Shown here: piece after piece, positions 17,401-25,035 of the stretch
Numbering within the stretch: the first letter of the stretch is position 1
Layout of the letters: every line of letters starts with the position of its first letter
Origin: a virus
DNA length: 26,493 bases
Direction: 5' to 3' (one strand)
IMG/VR virus record: IMGVR_UViG_3300025085_000156
Span: 1-26,493 of that record
Position numbers and translations under genes: made by a program
The notes under the pieces: generated by a model
Told to the model about the DNA's origin: nothing
The model's database searches: none
Seen by the model: the letters and a program-made list of their open reading frames with translations, nothing else

Positions 17401-20400
17401 TTGCTACAACAAAACTTCTCGATCTCACAGAGTCTGAATCAACAGGTACAAACTATTACGACTATAGGCATTTAGAGCAACCATTAGATTCTGGATTGTT
17501 CGGTGTTCAAGATGCTCCAGATATTACTGATGATTATCAGTATATTCTTGACAGTGCAACAATCTATCCTTTCGGAAAATTACGTCTTGGTCTGGCATCC
17601 ATAGACACCAAAACCAACTTCTCGCTATTACATGTTGGTAATCCCGAAGGGACACAGATTAAGATTACTGGTGAAGCTGCTATACGTTTACCAAACGTAC
17701 ACAACGGATCCGGCACATTCTTTACGTTTACCGGAACAGCAGAATCTGTATCGTTCCGTACTCCAGAACGTGAAGGTCTCTTCGAGTTTAATGGTTCTCT
17801 ACAAGAATCCTTCACACACGCACCGGCTATTGGCGAAGGTATTGTAAGTATTTCTGGAACTACGGAACCAGAAATTCTAACGTTTGCAGAGCAACCAGTT
17901 GTAGAGATTTATGTTTCTGGAGCATCCAGTAACGCATTCACACCGAACTGGAATGGTTCTGGATCTATTTCCACATTCTCTGGTGCTGCAGAATCCAGTA
18001 CTGTAAAACTAGTAGACCTATATGGTCTTTACGATTTTGTTGGTACTGCTACCATCAAGTCTACAGTTGCCGAGTCTGGTTTTGTACGTATAAAACTTTC
18101 TGGTACTACCGAACCAGAGATCCTTACGTTTGCAGAACAACCGTTCGGTACTGCCACAATCTTCGGAGAATCTACTTCAAGATTTGCACCAAATCATATT
18201 GGTTCTGGATTTATTTCCACATTGTCAGGTGCAGCAGAATCTGTTACGTTCAATCCTCTGGAGAAAGATTTACTATTCTCCATCACCGGAAGAGCGACAG
18301 AATCGTTTACCTTCGGAACTTACGAAACAGAAGGAAGTATTGTACTTTCAGGCATTGCCGTTGAGAGAAGTGCGTTTGATAATATTGCATCTGGAACAAT
18401 ATCAACATTCGGTATTGCTGATGTAGCAAATGTAAATGTATATCACGGAGAAGGTAATATCTTCTCTCGCGGTTTGTTATCAGAGTCTCTTACCAAGAGA
18501 CTTCCGGCATTTACTGCACATCTGGATTTTGCTGGCGTTGCCGAAGAAAGAGCAACCTTCAGAGAAATATTCTTTGGTTCACTCTTCAAATTCAATGGTA
18601 CTTCTGGTCCAGCAATTCGCACATTCGCAGAAGAACCACAAACTCTTGGAAGACTTAATGGCGTTGCTGCCACTAGCAGAACAAGAGACTTTATTGGATC
18701 TGGTTCTATTTTCTCCAACGGAGTCACTTCCGAGTCTATTACCAAGAAACTTCCAGAGTTCACTGCTCATCTCAATGTTGCTGGTCTCGCAGAAGAGAAA
18801 GCAACATTCAGAGAAATCTTCTTCGGTTCTCTCTTCAAATTCAGAGGATCTGCAGGTCGAGCACTACTCACCTTTGCAGAGCAACCACAGACTCTATCCA
18901 GGATTAGTGGTGTTGCTGCTACCACAAGAGCAAGAGACTTTATTGGCGATGGCAACATTGCAACTATGTCTGGTGCTGCAGAAGCAGTTACCTTCAATCC
19001 TCTGGAAAGAGATCTGCTCTTCGATGTTACAGGCATCGCTACGGAGAGAAGAACCAATGCGTTTGTTGGTACTGGTCAGATCAGAATCTACCCAGAAGCA
19101 GCAGATATCAGGTTCACTCCGAACTGGAATGTGGAAGGTGTCATTCCTGTCAGTGGTACTGCAGTCGAGCGTGTCGCAAGAGACGAAGTTGTACGTATCC
19201 TTATCGGTACATTCTCTGGTGCTGCAGAGTCTGTCACGTTCAACCCACTGGAGAAAGATGCACTCTTCTCCTTCACTGGTCGCGCAACTATTGCTTCTGC
19301 AGTATCGGAAGTCAAGAGAGTCGAACTGGCACTATTTGCAGAACCAGTAAGTATAAAGATTGTTGCATCTCCTGCTCCTGGAGAAGGCACAGTAACTATC
19401 AGTGGTATTGGCGTCGAGAGATCTACAAGAGATTATATCGGTCAGATTCTTATTGGTTCATTCTCTGGTGCTGCCGAGTCTATCACGGTCAATCCACTGG
19501 AGAGACAACTTTTATTCTCTGCAACTGGTCTTGCGATTCAGAAGGTTACACGTTCTTATGTTGGAACTGGCGATCTTTATGCAATTGGCGGTGCATCAGA
19601 GTCCAGAGCAGTTTCTCCTCCAACCGAGGGTCTTTACGATATCAGCGGCGAAGCAAGAGTTGTTATCACTCTTTCTCATGTTGGCGACGGTAACCTCTTC
19701 GGATTTGTATCTTCTCAAGAAGCAGTTGCATACGACTATGTTGGCGAACAAGTTCTGTTCTCTCTTTCTGGAACTGCAGAAGAATCTATTACAAGAAGAG
19801 AAGAATTCTTCGGTTCTATATTCTCGTTCTCCGGTGCTGCGGAAAGAGTTGCTTATGTACCAAGTCTCTTCGCAGATGTCAATCTCTCTGGTGTTGCTGC
19901 TACTCCAAGAGCAAGAGCATACCAAGGTTTCGGAAACCTACCAATATTTGGTGGAGCAGCAGAATCCAGAACAATTACTTACGAGAACGTCGCAATCTTC
20001 GACTTCCTCGGTCAGGTCAAACCTGCTATCACCAAGGCATATGTTGGCGAAGCAGAGATCAAGATTTCTGGAGAAGCACAAGAGTCTTTCAACAAAGCAC
20101 CTTACTTTGGTCAGACAGAAATTCAACTCTCGGGTATTGCAGACGAGAGAACAACTGTCAACCCACCAGAAGAAGGAACAGAAATTACAACCGATGGCGA
20201 AGCGAAAGTTCTTCGTTCCTTTAGTTACGAAGGATCTGGTCAGATCAAAGTCAATGGAGATACCATTATTGGTATTTCACTCCGTATCTTTGGTTCTGGT
20301 GGTGTTCGTGTTTATGGAAAAGCGAGAGTCCAAGCAATTCTTGCACACGTTCCAGACGTACATATCTATCTGGAAGGTAAAGCAATCACCGCAAGAATTC

Positions 20401-20438
20401 AGGTTGCACCTGCAAGAACTTATGGATGGATTATTTGA
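14433..20438 (+). CDS. Giant repeat protein, 2001 residues, four 246-residue super-repeats
   Basis: A probable virion fibre or surface protein. Residues 1-220 are not repeated and look like a beta-sandwich (RVEYDLDLTGVEEITFRLVM; ITVPVEARKSN-like strands). From residue 223 to ~1206 a ~83-residue module (LGSV/FGSV ... DDRIIDLVVSG ... YPFG) recurs, with matching residues at Phe223, Phe469, Phe715 and Tyr961, exactly 246 apart. Between and after the modules are short 'GSGTLFxFSGAAES' type beta repeats, and from ~1260 to the end a period of ~82-83 residues is clear (e.g. ATFREIFFGSLFKF twice; SGAAES(V/I)T(F/V)NPLE four times). I recall GSG/GAAES repeat proteins of this kind in cyanophages, with no known function. 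No enzyme motif, signal peptide or membrane segment is seen. The start lacks a clear Shine-Dalgarno, and TAG directly precedes the ATG. The later half uses many C-ending codons (TTC, ATC, CTC) unlike the genes to its left. Confidence 0.8.
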   Translation: MSFSYAGVGSVLFRGGILGNISHSYKSEQQSFYFTNTTANVTLTAEDLNSGYNVSYDGSSLVPSGTGVSWTGGFDVGPHVQTGSGVGVGQSSNSNRRVEYDLDLTGVEEITFRLVMGDGQNGGETPDGGEDLWMRFLDTGLSLNDASRKLLDNAETTYTTPGNKTISVPVEARKSNQRIRIYQTLWSSVDQFDHYGFLSITLDQTVSTRTAITTFVPGTTNVFEYLNLGSVSADYWVLENYQNTILSTIQDDQIINLTETGGTISMVDYGSLTEIEAVGIADWGLITVSSDITPFGFLHYQSLSQWSVIKTWVGSGTVWEFGGSIYRLDAPWIGSGTLRASGEASAAFLYSYETKGQPTLRGAAGTVRQRAYNGSGSIFSNSFLGEAVTRTFPEDIQPQGDERKTLFAISGDALVRFRPNYNGSGTLFSLSTTTFKQTYDYVGEGTLFSVSSTQETVVWDYNNSSIDFFTYENFGSVSEHPIESISLQSVASQTIQSLADDRIIDLVVSGSISGAFLDFGSILTDGEQTPSTGGLEWGQILTNQTDYPFGLFPISGTAKQVFTPNFIGSGVLFAFGEGRGRTKPRWIAYVRIGIFGAAKTNFSLLHKGSGNLFSFSRGDDSRAYAYSGSGALCAFSGAAESVGADYPVTTALLPFTGAAKVNFTPNWNGGGVATLTGTSVERQTDSWQGSGTLFNFETADESITYHYSSTSNSIFGHRNYGSVASIPIESITLQSIANQTIESLKDDRIIDLVVSGSTSGSYLDYGAIILNGVDAPETVREDYGFIMESISRYAMGDFLVEGEAATTRARTHVGTGSLFAFVEGRGRTKPRWIANILIEVSGEGDTPRARSFVGEGSLFNIQTADERRSYGYQSTGTLYAVAGAAESVGANPPDITTDLRFVGSAGIAFVPNWNGSGSVTISGTARESASFDNVGKGILYNFQTATERRVYHYNSTSIDEYVHLDYGLVGDPPIDSWIISTHSTVVLQTIATTKLLDLTESESTGTNYYDYRHLEQPLDSGLFGVQDAPDITDDYQYILDSATIYPFGKLRLGLASIDTKTNFSLLHVGNPEGTQIKITGEAAIRLPNVHNGSGTFFTFTGTAESVSFRTPEREGLFEFNGSLQESFTHAPAIGEGIVSISGTTEPEILTFAEQPVVEIYVSGASSNAFTPNWNGSGSISTFSGAAESSTVKLVDLYGLYDFVGTATIKSTVAESGFVRIKLSGTTEPEILTFAEQPFGTATIFGESTSRFAPNHIGSGFISTLSGAAESVTFNPLEKDLLFSITGRATESFTFGTYETEGSIVLSGIAVERSAFDNIASGTISTFGIADVANVNVYHGEGNIFSRGLLSESLTKRLPAFTAHLDFAGVAEERATFREIFFGSLFKFNGTSGPAIRTFAEEPQTLGRLNGVAATSRTRDFIGSGSIFSNGVTSESITKKLPEFTAHLNVAGLAEEKATFREIFFGSLFKFRGSAGRALLTFAEQPQTLSRISGVAATTRARDFIGDGNIATMSGAAEAVTFNPLERDLLFDVTGIATERRTNAFVGTGQIRIYPEAADIRFTPNWNVEGVIPVSGTAVERVARDEVVRILIGTFSGAAESVTFNPLEKDALFSFTGRATIASAVSEVKRVELALFAEPVSIKIVASPAPGEGTVTISGIGVERSTRDYIGQILIGSFSGAAESITVNPLERQLLFSATGLAIQKVTRSYVGTGDLYAIGGASESRAVSPPTEGLYDISGEARVVITLSHVGDGNLFGFVSSQEAVAYDYVGEQVLFSLSGTAEESITRREEFFGSIFSFSGAAERVAYVPSLFADVNLSGVAATPRARAYQGFGNLPIFGGAAESRTITYENVAIFDFLGQVKPAITKAYVGEAEIKISGEAQESFNKAPYFGQTEIQLSGIADERTTVNPPEEGTEITTDGEAKVLRSFSYEGSGQIKVNGDTIIGISLRIFGSGGVRVYGKARVQAILAHVPDVHIYLEGKAITARIQVAPARTYGWII
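15099..17576 (+). repeat. Four super-repeat modules at a 738-bp period
   Basis: The conserved ~83-residue module begins at about 15099, 15837, 16575 and 17313, each 738 bases from the next. Copies 2 and 3 are closest and keep an identical 36-base run (15930-15965 and 16668-16703). Copies 1 and 4 are more diverged. No insertions or deletions have changed the spacing between the compared anchor positions. Confidence 0.85.
18225..19530 (+). repeat. Tandem ~82-83-residue repeats within the giant gene
   Basis: The SGAAE(S/A)(V/I)T(F/V)NPLE motif begins at 18225, 18969, 19215 and 19464: gaps of 744 (three units), 246 and 249 bases. The ATFREIFFGSLFKF motif appears at about 18552 and 18801, 249 bases apart. 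The spacing of 82-83 residues fits one third of the 246-residue super-repeat. Confidence 0.75.
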
Positions 20439-20441
20439 TAG

Positions 20442-20449
20442 TATAAATA
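20442..20449 (+). promoter_or_regulatory. Late promoter, perfect TATAAATA
   Basis: An exact T4 late consensus, 3 bases after the stop of the giant gene and 27 bases before the ATG at 20477. It would start the transcript covering the next three overlapping or closely packed genes. Confidence 0.75.
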
Positions 20450-20476
20450 TAAGCTGATATCCTAAAATTAATTTAG

Positions 20477-20935
20477 ATGACAACCCAGGTACAATTTAGG
20501 AGAGGTACTACCGCCGAACATGCGTTGTTTACTGGGGCGGTCGGTGAGTTAACGATTGATACCGACAAGAATATGGCCGTCATTCATGACGGAAATACAA
20601 CTGGCGGTTTTGATGTTTTTCGTGCTAGATGGGAGTATTTAAATACTAGTGTAACCCTTGGAACAAGTTTGAGGTATCTAGTAGATTCCTCTGCTGGTCC
20701 TATAACATTAACTTTACCACTTTACAATAATAAGTTAGTCCCTAAAGCAGGGGATGCAATGGAATTCATTGACATCAACTTCACATGGGATATAAATAAT
20801 GTTACAATAATCGATCCAGACGGAAGACAATTCCAAAATACACTTGGAGTTATTTCCAGTCCTTTAGTATTCGACTTGAAAGGAGCGAGAGTACAACTAA
20901 TTTGGGACGGTAATTACTGGAGGGTAATCGTATGA
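20477..20935 (+). CDS. Structural protein with Mtd-like N-terminal domain
   Basis: A 152-residue protein. Residues ~5-45 (VQFRRGTTAEHALFTGAVGE then LTIDTDKNMAVIHDGNTTGG) match the small N-terminal domain first known from the Bordetella phage major tropism determinant, now seen at the start of many phage fibre proteins ('RRGT..E...FTGA.GE...DTD....VHDG.T.GG'). Residues ~55-152 are a beta domain with GDAMEFIDINFTWDINNVTI and VQLIWDGNYWRVI, which also resembles the protein encoded at 25036. There is no C-type lectin domain, so this is not a tropism-switching Mtd. No strong Shine-Dalgarno is seen. The stop overlaps the next ATG (ATGA, 20932-20935). It is probably a short fibre or adaptor. Confidence 0.75.
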   Translation: MTTQVQFRRGTTAEHALFTGAVGELTIDTDKNMAVIHDGNTTGGFDVFRARWEYLNTSVTLGTSLRYLVDSSAGPITLTLPLYNNKLVPKAGDAMEFIDINFTWDINNVTIIDPDGRQFQNTLGVISSPLVFDLKGARVQLIWDGNYWRVIV

Positions 20936-21324
20936 CAATGTTCATTAGTGACAGTTATAGTAATTCATCTGGGGGAGGATCTTCCTTCTCTTCAAATAAC
21001 TATACTCTAGGGAATGATTTTACTATCCATGGTCTCTATAGAGATGCTGATGGTATGCTAAATTATACGAAGATTAGAAGTATTGATGATGAAGTTGCGT
21101 CTTTTTATAGACTAGACGGAACCCCATATTTAGATATAAGTACCGGGGTTTCTGATTATGTAGAAGAAACAACTGAAGAAAAATCCTATACTAATCATCC
21201 GCAAGATAAATATCAACAGTATAGATTTGATAGTCGCAAGATTAGCTACTTTATTGATAGTGATGGATACTTTGTTGCACGATTCAACGAAGCTTATGAT
21301 TATACAACAGAGGGACCCAAGTAA
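20932..21324 (+). CDS. Small structural-region protein of unknown function
   Basis: A 130-residue protein. The first ~25 residues are Ser/Gly/Asn-rich and probably disordered (SYSNSSGGGSSFSSNNY). Residues ~32-60 (HGLYRDADGMLNYTKIRSID) resemble short phrases in other marine T4-like phage virion proteins. The rest is acidic and Tyr-rich (SDYVEETTEEKSY, ISYFIDSDGYFVARFNEAYD). GGAGGG at 20919-20924, seven bases before the ATG, and the ATGA overlap with the preceding gene support the start. I do not recognise a family. A structural or assembly role is inferred only from the neighbours. Confidence 0.65.
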   Translation: MTMFISDSYSNSSGGGSSFSSNNYTLGNDFTIHGLYRDADGMLNYTKIRSIDDEVASFYRLDGTPYLDISTGVSDYVEETTEEKSYTNHPQDKYQQYRFDSRKISYFIDSDGYFVARFNEAYDYTTEGPK

Positions 21325-21338
21325 TTTAGGAAAATAAC

Positions 21339-24300
21339 ATGGCAGATTTCAGATTAGGCAGACTTAAGTTTAATTGGAGGGGTGACTGGACCGTTGCCAC
21401 TGCATACGTTATCGATGATATCGTAAAGTTTGGTGCAAATACTTTTGTTTGTATTTCCAACCACACTTCGGCATCGAACGAGGCACAATGGTATGGCAGT
21501 GATGGATCTAGATGGCAACTTCATACCGAAGGTCTTTTCTTCAGAGGTGATTGGGTAACAGCAACCTTCTATAAGACAAATGATATTGTCAAGTATGGCA
21601 ATGATCAGTACAGGGTAACTGTTCCACATACTTCAAGTGCAACTTTTGATACGGCAAATTTTGTTTCGTATGCAAATGGTCTGAAGTTTGAAGATACTTG
21701 GGTCACCGCTACAGAGTATCAAGCAGGAGACATTGTACAGTTTGGTGGTTATAGTTACGTTGCTATTACAACTAGCAATAGTATACCCCCCAACACCAGT
21801 CTAGATATCGATTGGGAAATTTTAGCAACTGGTTTTAAAGTTGTTGGTAATTGGGCTAGCGGCACACCATACAAGCCTGGTGATGTTGTACTACTTGGTG
21901 GTAACTCATACGTTGCTAAAACAACTAATACCAACTCTACACCAGCATCTGGTTCTGCTGATTGGGACTTCGTTGTTGGTGGTTTCACATGGCAAGGAGT
22001 TTGGTCAGGAGGAACGACATACTATCCTGGAGATACCGTTTCTAGAGCATCCAACTCTTACATCTGTGTAGCAGAATCACTGGGCAATCAACCAGAAACT
22101 GATGCAAATGGAGATTATTGGAACTCTTTAACTCAAGGTGCTCAATCTAACGTCTTGACTGACGCTGGTGATATTCTGTATATCTCCGGATCTGGTTCTG
22201 CAAGACTACCCATTGGAAATTATGGCGAAGTATTAACGGTTGATACCAATGGTTTCCCAGCATGGGAAAAGAATAATACAACAGATCCTGTTTACTATGT
22301 TACTACTGATGGTAGTGACTCAAATACCGGAGAAAATATTTCTAAATCGTGGCTCACTTTGCGTCATGCAGTAGATAATATTACTGGACCAGCAACTATC
22401 TACGTCAAAGCAGGAACGTATTTAGAAACTCTACCAATGATTGTTCCCGAGAACATTTCAATTGTTGGTGATAACATGAGAACTTCTGTTATCAAACCAG
22501 ATACAGGCAATGCTAGTTCTATCAATCGCCTGACATTAGATCAAGTTCCTCAAGCAGCGAATCTTATTCCTGGAGAAACTTGTACTAATGGTACTGCTAA
22601 CAAGACCGCGTTAATCATGGATGTCCGTGATGGTGGCGGAACTATTGATATTCTCCCAGTAACTGGTGGTAATTGGACTAACTCTGACACCTTTGAAAAT
22701 GGTGCTGCTGATGTTGTTATCAACACCGTTGCTATGGTTAATAACGAGAACGCAACGATGTTCTACTTGAGCAACAAATGTATGCTCAAAGATCTTGTTA
22801 TGGATGGTATGAATGGATTTATTCCTTCTGGATCAGATCCTAAAGATCTTAACACTGCAACTATTAGTGGTGTGTTCTTACGCTTGAATCCTAACTCACC
22901 AACTACCAAATCTCCATACATTTCACAGTGTTCGTCTTTCTCTGACACTGGTGTTGGTGCTATTGTTGATGGTGCTGTTCACGAAAAGTATGATGGTACA
23001 GCAACTCCGTCAAACAAATCAATGTTGTTTGACTCCTTTACACAAATTTTCATTACTGGTGGTGTAGGTTTCTGGGTTACAAACAATGGTAATTCAGAAA
23101 TTGTTTCAAGTTTCACATACTATGCTCACGCATCTTATGTTGCTACTCGCGGTGGTGCTATCAGATCACTTGCAGGTAACTCTTCTTGGGGTGTTTACGG
23201 TATTATTTCTTCTGGTTTCAACCAGTCTGAAGCAACTACCGATGGTTTCATTGATGGTTTAGAACTTAACTATCTTGTTCCATCGCTTTCTACCGGCAAC
23301 CCATTTGAAACTGCAGAAGTAATTACTGGTGGTACATCGGGTGCAGTTGGAGAGATTACTAGTTTCCAACCTTCTGCAAATAAAATTCTGTATCGTCCGC
23401 TTAAAGGATCTTTTGTACAGAATGAAGTAGTTACTGGTGGTACATCAGGATGCACCGCAACATTATTAAATAATTCAGATGCATCAAAAGGTGTCAGTGG
23501 ATTTACTTACGTATTGGGTGGATTAACTGCTGCTCCAAAATCTGGTGGTTCTATTGAATTTGTAACTGGTCCTGGTAATATCGGAGCAGACTCATTTACA
23601 TATGTAATTGCTAATTCTTCATACAATCCTCCAAGAGGAGAAGGAGAATTGGTAGTAACTAGAGGAGCATTAGCATCTACACCAGCAACTCATGAGGGAT
23701 TGAGTACTATCATTAGATATCAAACTAATGGTAATACTACTACATTATCTAGTGCTATCTCATCTGATGTTGAAACCACAATTCAAGTTGGTTCTATTAC
23801 AGGAATCAATACGGGTGGTTACATCATCATCGGTGATGAGATGATGGAAGTAGTTTCATTCCCAACAGCAACTTCAGTCGAAGTTCTTCGCGGAGTTGAA
23901 GGTACAACAGCAACACTTCACAACAGTGGTGTTACTATTAAGGCTTTGCAAATCAAAGTTCCTACACAAACTACTACACGAAGAGATCTTGATGCATCAG
24001 AAACTACTATTCTTGTCTTGTCTAACACAGGAACATTAGTTACTGATTACATCAGAATTGGTAGCGAATTTATGATCGTCACTGCTTCCGATACAATTAC
24101 AACTGGTGTAACTACCATTGTTCTTGCAGAAACGAAAGGAGTAGATACTTATGATCGCCAATCAATGAAGATCAGATATCTGTATTCACAGGTACGTCTA
24201 ACTGGTCACGACTTCTTGAACATTGGTACTGGTAGCAAAGCACAAACCAATTTCCCTGGTTTGCCGTTAGTTGATAACGCTCAAGGTAATGAGGTTACTG

Positions 24301-24614
24301 AAGATTTCCCAGGTCGTGTATTCTATGTTTCAACTGACCAAGATGGTAACTTTACCGTTGGTCGTTACTTCAAAGTTAACCAGGCAACTGGTAGTACAAC
24401 ATTGAATGCATCATCTTTCGATCTGTCTGGTCTTACTTCATTGAGACTTGGTTCTATTGGTGCTCAAATTGGAGAATCAATTAGTGAGTTCTCAAGTGAT
24501 GTCACACTTTCTGCCGACAGCAACTCTAAAGTTGCGACACAGAAAGCGACCAAGGCATATGTTGATGATAAAACTAAATCCAAAGGATTTACTTTCTGGG
24601 CGGGCGCAATGTGA
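21339..24614 (+). CDS. Large tail fibre: five W-repeats, beta-helix region, conserved C-terminus
   Basis: A 1091-residue protein. Five repeats start near residues 11, 67, 116, 166 and 216, each of the form '(F/L)..(R/G/D).W...T.Y..(D/G)D(I/V)V..G...Y', like the small chitin- or cellulose-binding modules (CBM5/12-type) of other proteins. Residues ~319-390 (YYVTTDGSDSNTGENISKSW, PATIYVKAGTYLETLP, NISIVGDNMRTSVIKP) are the start of a DUF1565/pectate-lyase-like parallel beta-helix. Later repeats include two VxTGGTSG units at 23319 and 23427, and two 'YI(I/R)IG(D/S)E(M/F)M' units. The end (VFYVSTDQDGNFTVGRYFKV, TKAYVDDKTKSKGFTFWAGA) is typical of a T4-like cyanophage tail fibre. AGGAAA at 21328-21333 supports the start. 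It probably binds a surface polysaccharide, but whether it cleaves it cannot be told: no catalytic site is evident. Confidence 0.85.
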   Translation: MADFRLGRLKFNWRGDWTVATAYVIDDIVKFGANTFVCISNHTSASNEAQWYGSDGSRWQLHTEGLFFRGDWVTATFYKTNDIVKYGNDQYRVTVPHTSSATFDTANFVSYANGLKFEDTWVTATEYQAGDIVQFGGYSYVAITTSNSIPPNTSLDIDWEILATGFKVVGNWASGTPYKPGDVVLLGGNSYVAKTTNTNSTPASGSADWDFVVGGFTWQGVWSGGTTYYPGDTVSRASNSYICVAESLGNQPETDANGDYWNSLTQGAQSNVLTDAGDILYISGSGSARLPIGNYGEVLTVDTNGFPAWEKNNTTDPVYYVTTDGSDSNTGENISKSWLTLRHAVDNITGPATIYVKAGTYLETLPMIVPENISIVGDNMRTSVIKPDTGNASSINRLTLDQVPQAANLIPGETCTNGTANKTALIMDVRDGGGTIDILPVTGGNWTNSDTFENGAADVVINTVAMVNNENATMFYLSNKCMLKDLVMDGMNGFIPSGSDPKDLNTATISGVFLRLNPNSPTTKSPYISQCSSFSDTGVGAIVDGAVHEKYDGTATPSNKSMLFDSFTQIFITGGVGFWVTNNGNSEIVSSFTYYAHASYVATRGGAIRSLAGNSSWGVYGIISSGFNQSEATTDGFIDGLELNYLVPSLSTGNPFETAEVITGGTSGAVGEITSFQPSANKILYRPLKGSFVQNEVVTGGTSGCTATLLNNSDASKGVSGFTYVLGGLTAAPKSGGSIEFVTGPGNIGADSFTYVIANSSYNPPRGEGELVVTRGALASTPATHEGLSTIIRYQTNGNTTTLSSAISSDVETTIQVGSITGINTGGYIIIGDEMMEVVSFPTATSVEVLRGVEGTTATLHNSGVTIKALQIKVPTQTTTRRDLDASETTILVLSNTGTLVTDYIRIGSEFMIVTASDTITTGVTTIVLAETKGVDTYDRQSMKIRYLYSQVRLTGHDFLNIGTGSKAQTNFPGLPLVDNAQGNEVTEDFPGRVFYVSTDQDGNFTVGRYFKVNQATGSTTLNASSFDLSGLTSLRLGSIGAQIGESISEFSSDVTLSADSNSKVATQKATKAYVDDKTKSKGFTFWAGAM

Positions 24615-24623
24615 TCCCCACTT

Positions 24624-24631
24624 TATAAATA
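24624..24631 (+). promoter_or_regulatory. Late promoter, perfect TATAAATA
   Basis: An exact late consensus, 9 bases after the stop of the large fibre gene and 42 bases before the ATG at 24674. A ribosome site GGAGAT is at 24664-24669. Confidence 0.75.
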
Positions 24632-24673
24632 AAACTAAACAATCATACTTCATAGATATACACGGAGATCAAC

Positions 24674-24994
24674 ATGGCTTCTGGAATCTTGGGGACACAA
24701 TCCTCACTATCAGCAAACACTTTAACGACAATTTATACGGTTCCTGCAACTACGGTTTCGTATGTAAACTTTAACGTTGTGAATACGAACGCTACTCCAG
24801 TAACAGTTCGTATCGCTCTTTCTGCTACTGGAACACCAACAGCAGCAGAATACATCGAGTACAATGCAGAGATTGCAGGTTACGGTGTTTTAGAAAGAAC
24901 TGGTATTGCGTTACAAGCAGCAAAAAATCTTGTCGCATTTTCTAATACAGCAAACGTAAGCGTTTCTGTTTACGGCGTAGAAGAAGCCCAATAA
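24674..24994 (+). CDS. Small beta-rich virion protein
   Basis: A 106-residue protein (MASGILGTQSSLSANTLTTI at the start; FNVVNTNATPVTVRIALSAT at 33-52; AEYIEYNAEIAGYGVLERTG at 59-78; VSVSVYGVEEAQ at the end). Its alternating hydrophobic strands suggest a single beta-sandwich. I know very similar short proteins among structural genes of T4-like cyanophages, where a virion location is usual, but not what they bind. The start is well supported by GGAGAT five bases upstream and by the late promoter. It is followed by a second protein of almost the same length under its own promoter, so the two may form alternate or partner surface proteins. The stop is TAA at 24992-24994. Confidence 0.7.
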   Translation: MASGILGTQSSLSANTLTTIYTVPATTVSYVNFNVVNTNATPVTVRIALSATGTPTAAEYIEYNAEIAGYGVLERTGIALQAAKNLVAFSNTANVSVSVYGVEEAQ

Positions 24995-25005
24995 AAATCA
25001 CGTTT

Positions 25006-25013
25006 CATAAATA
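25006..25013 (+). promoter_or_regulatory. Probable late promoter (CATAAATA)
   Basis: CATAAATA matches TATAAATA at 7 of 8 positions, lies 11 bases after the previous stop and 22 bases before the next ATG. This is the same 22-base spacing as at 8801 and 11647. Confidence 0.6.
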
Positions 25014-25035
25014 ATACAACGGAGTCATAAGGAAA

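Noticed and set aside
18436-19350. A 304-codon open frame inside the giant gene in another + frame
   Set aside because: It lies wholly within the repeat gene, has odd Leu/Ser/Gln-rich make-up, and no ribosome site or promoter. It is a shadow of the codon pattern of the repeats.
19402-20457. A 351-codon open frame that runs past the end of the giant gene
   Set aside because: Same reason as above; its product has no family pattern, whereas the main frame keeps its repeats to the end.
20477-20935. A diversity-generating retroelement linked to the Mtd-like protein
   Set aside because: No reverse transcriptase, no template repeat and no C-type lectin variable region are seen in the window.
21205-21212. 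GATAAATA as a promoter for the large fibre gene
   Set aside because: It is inside coding sequence, one mismatch, and 127 bases from the start; likely chance in AT-rich DNA.
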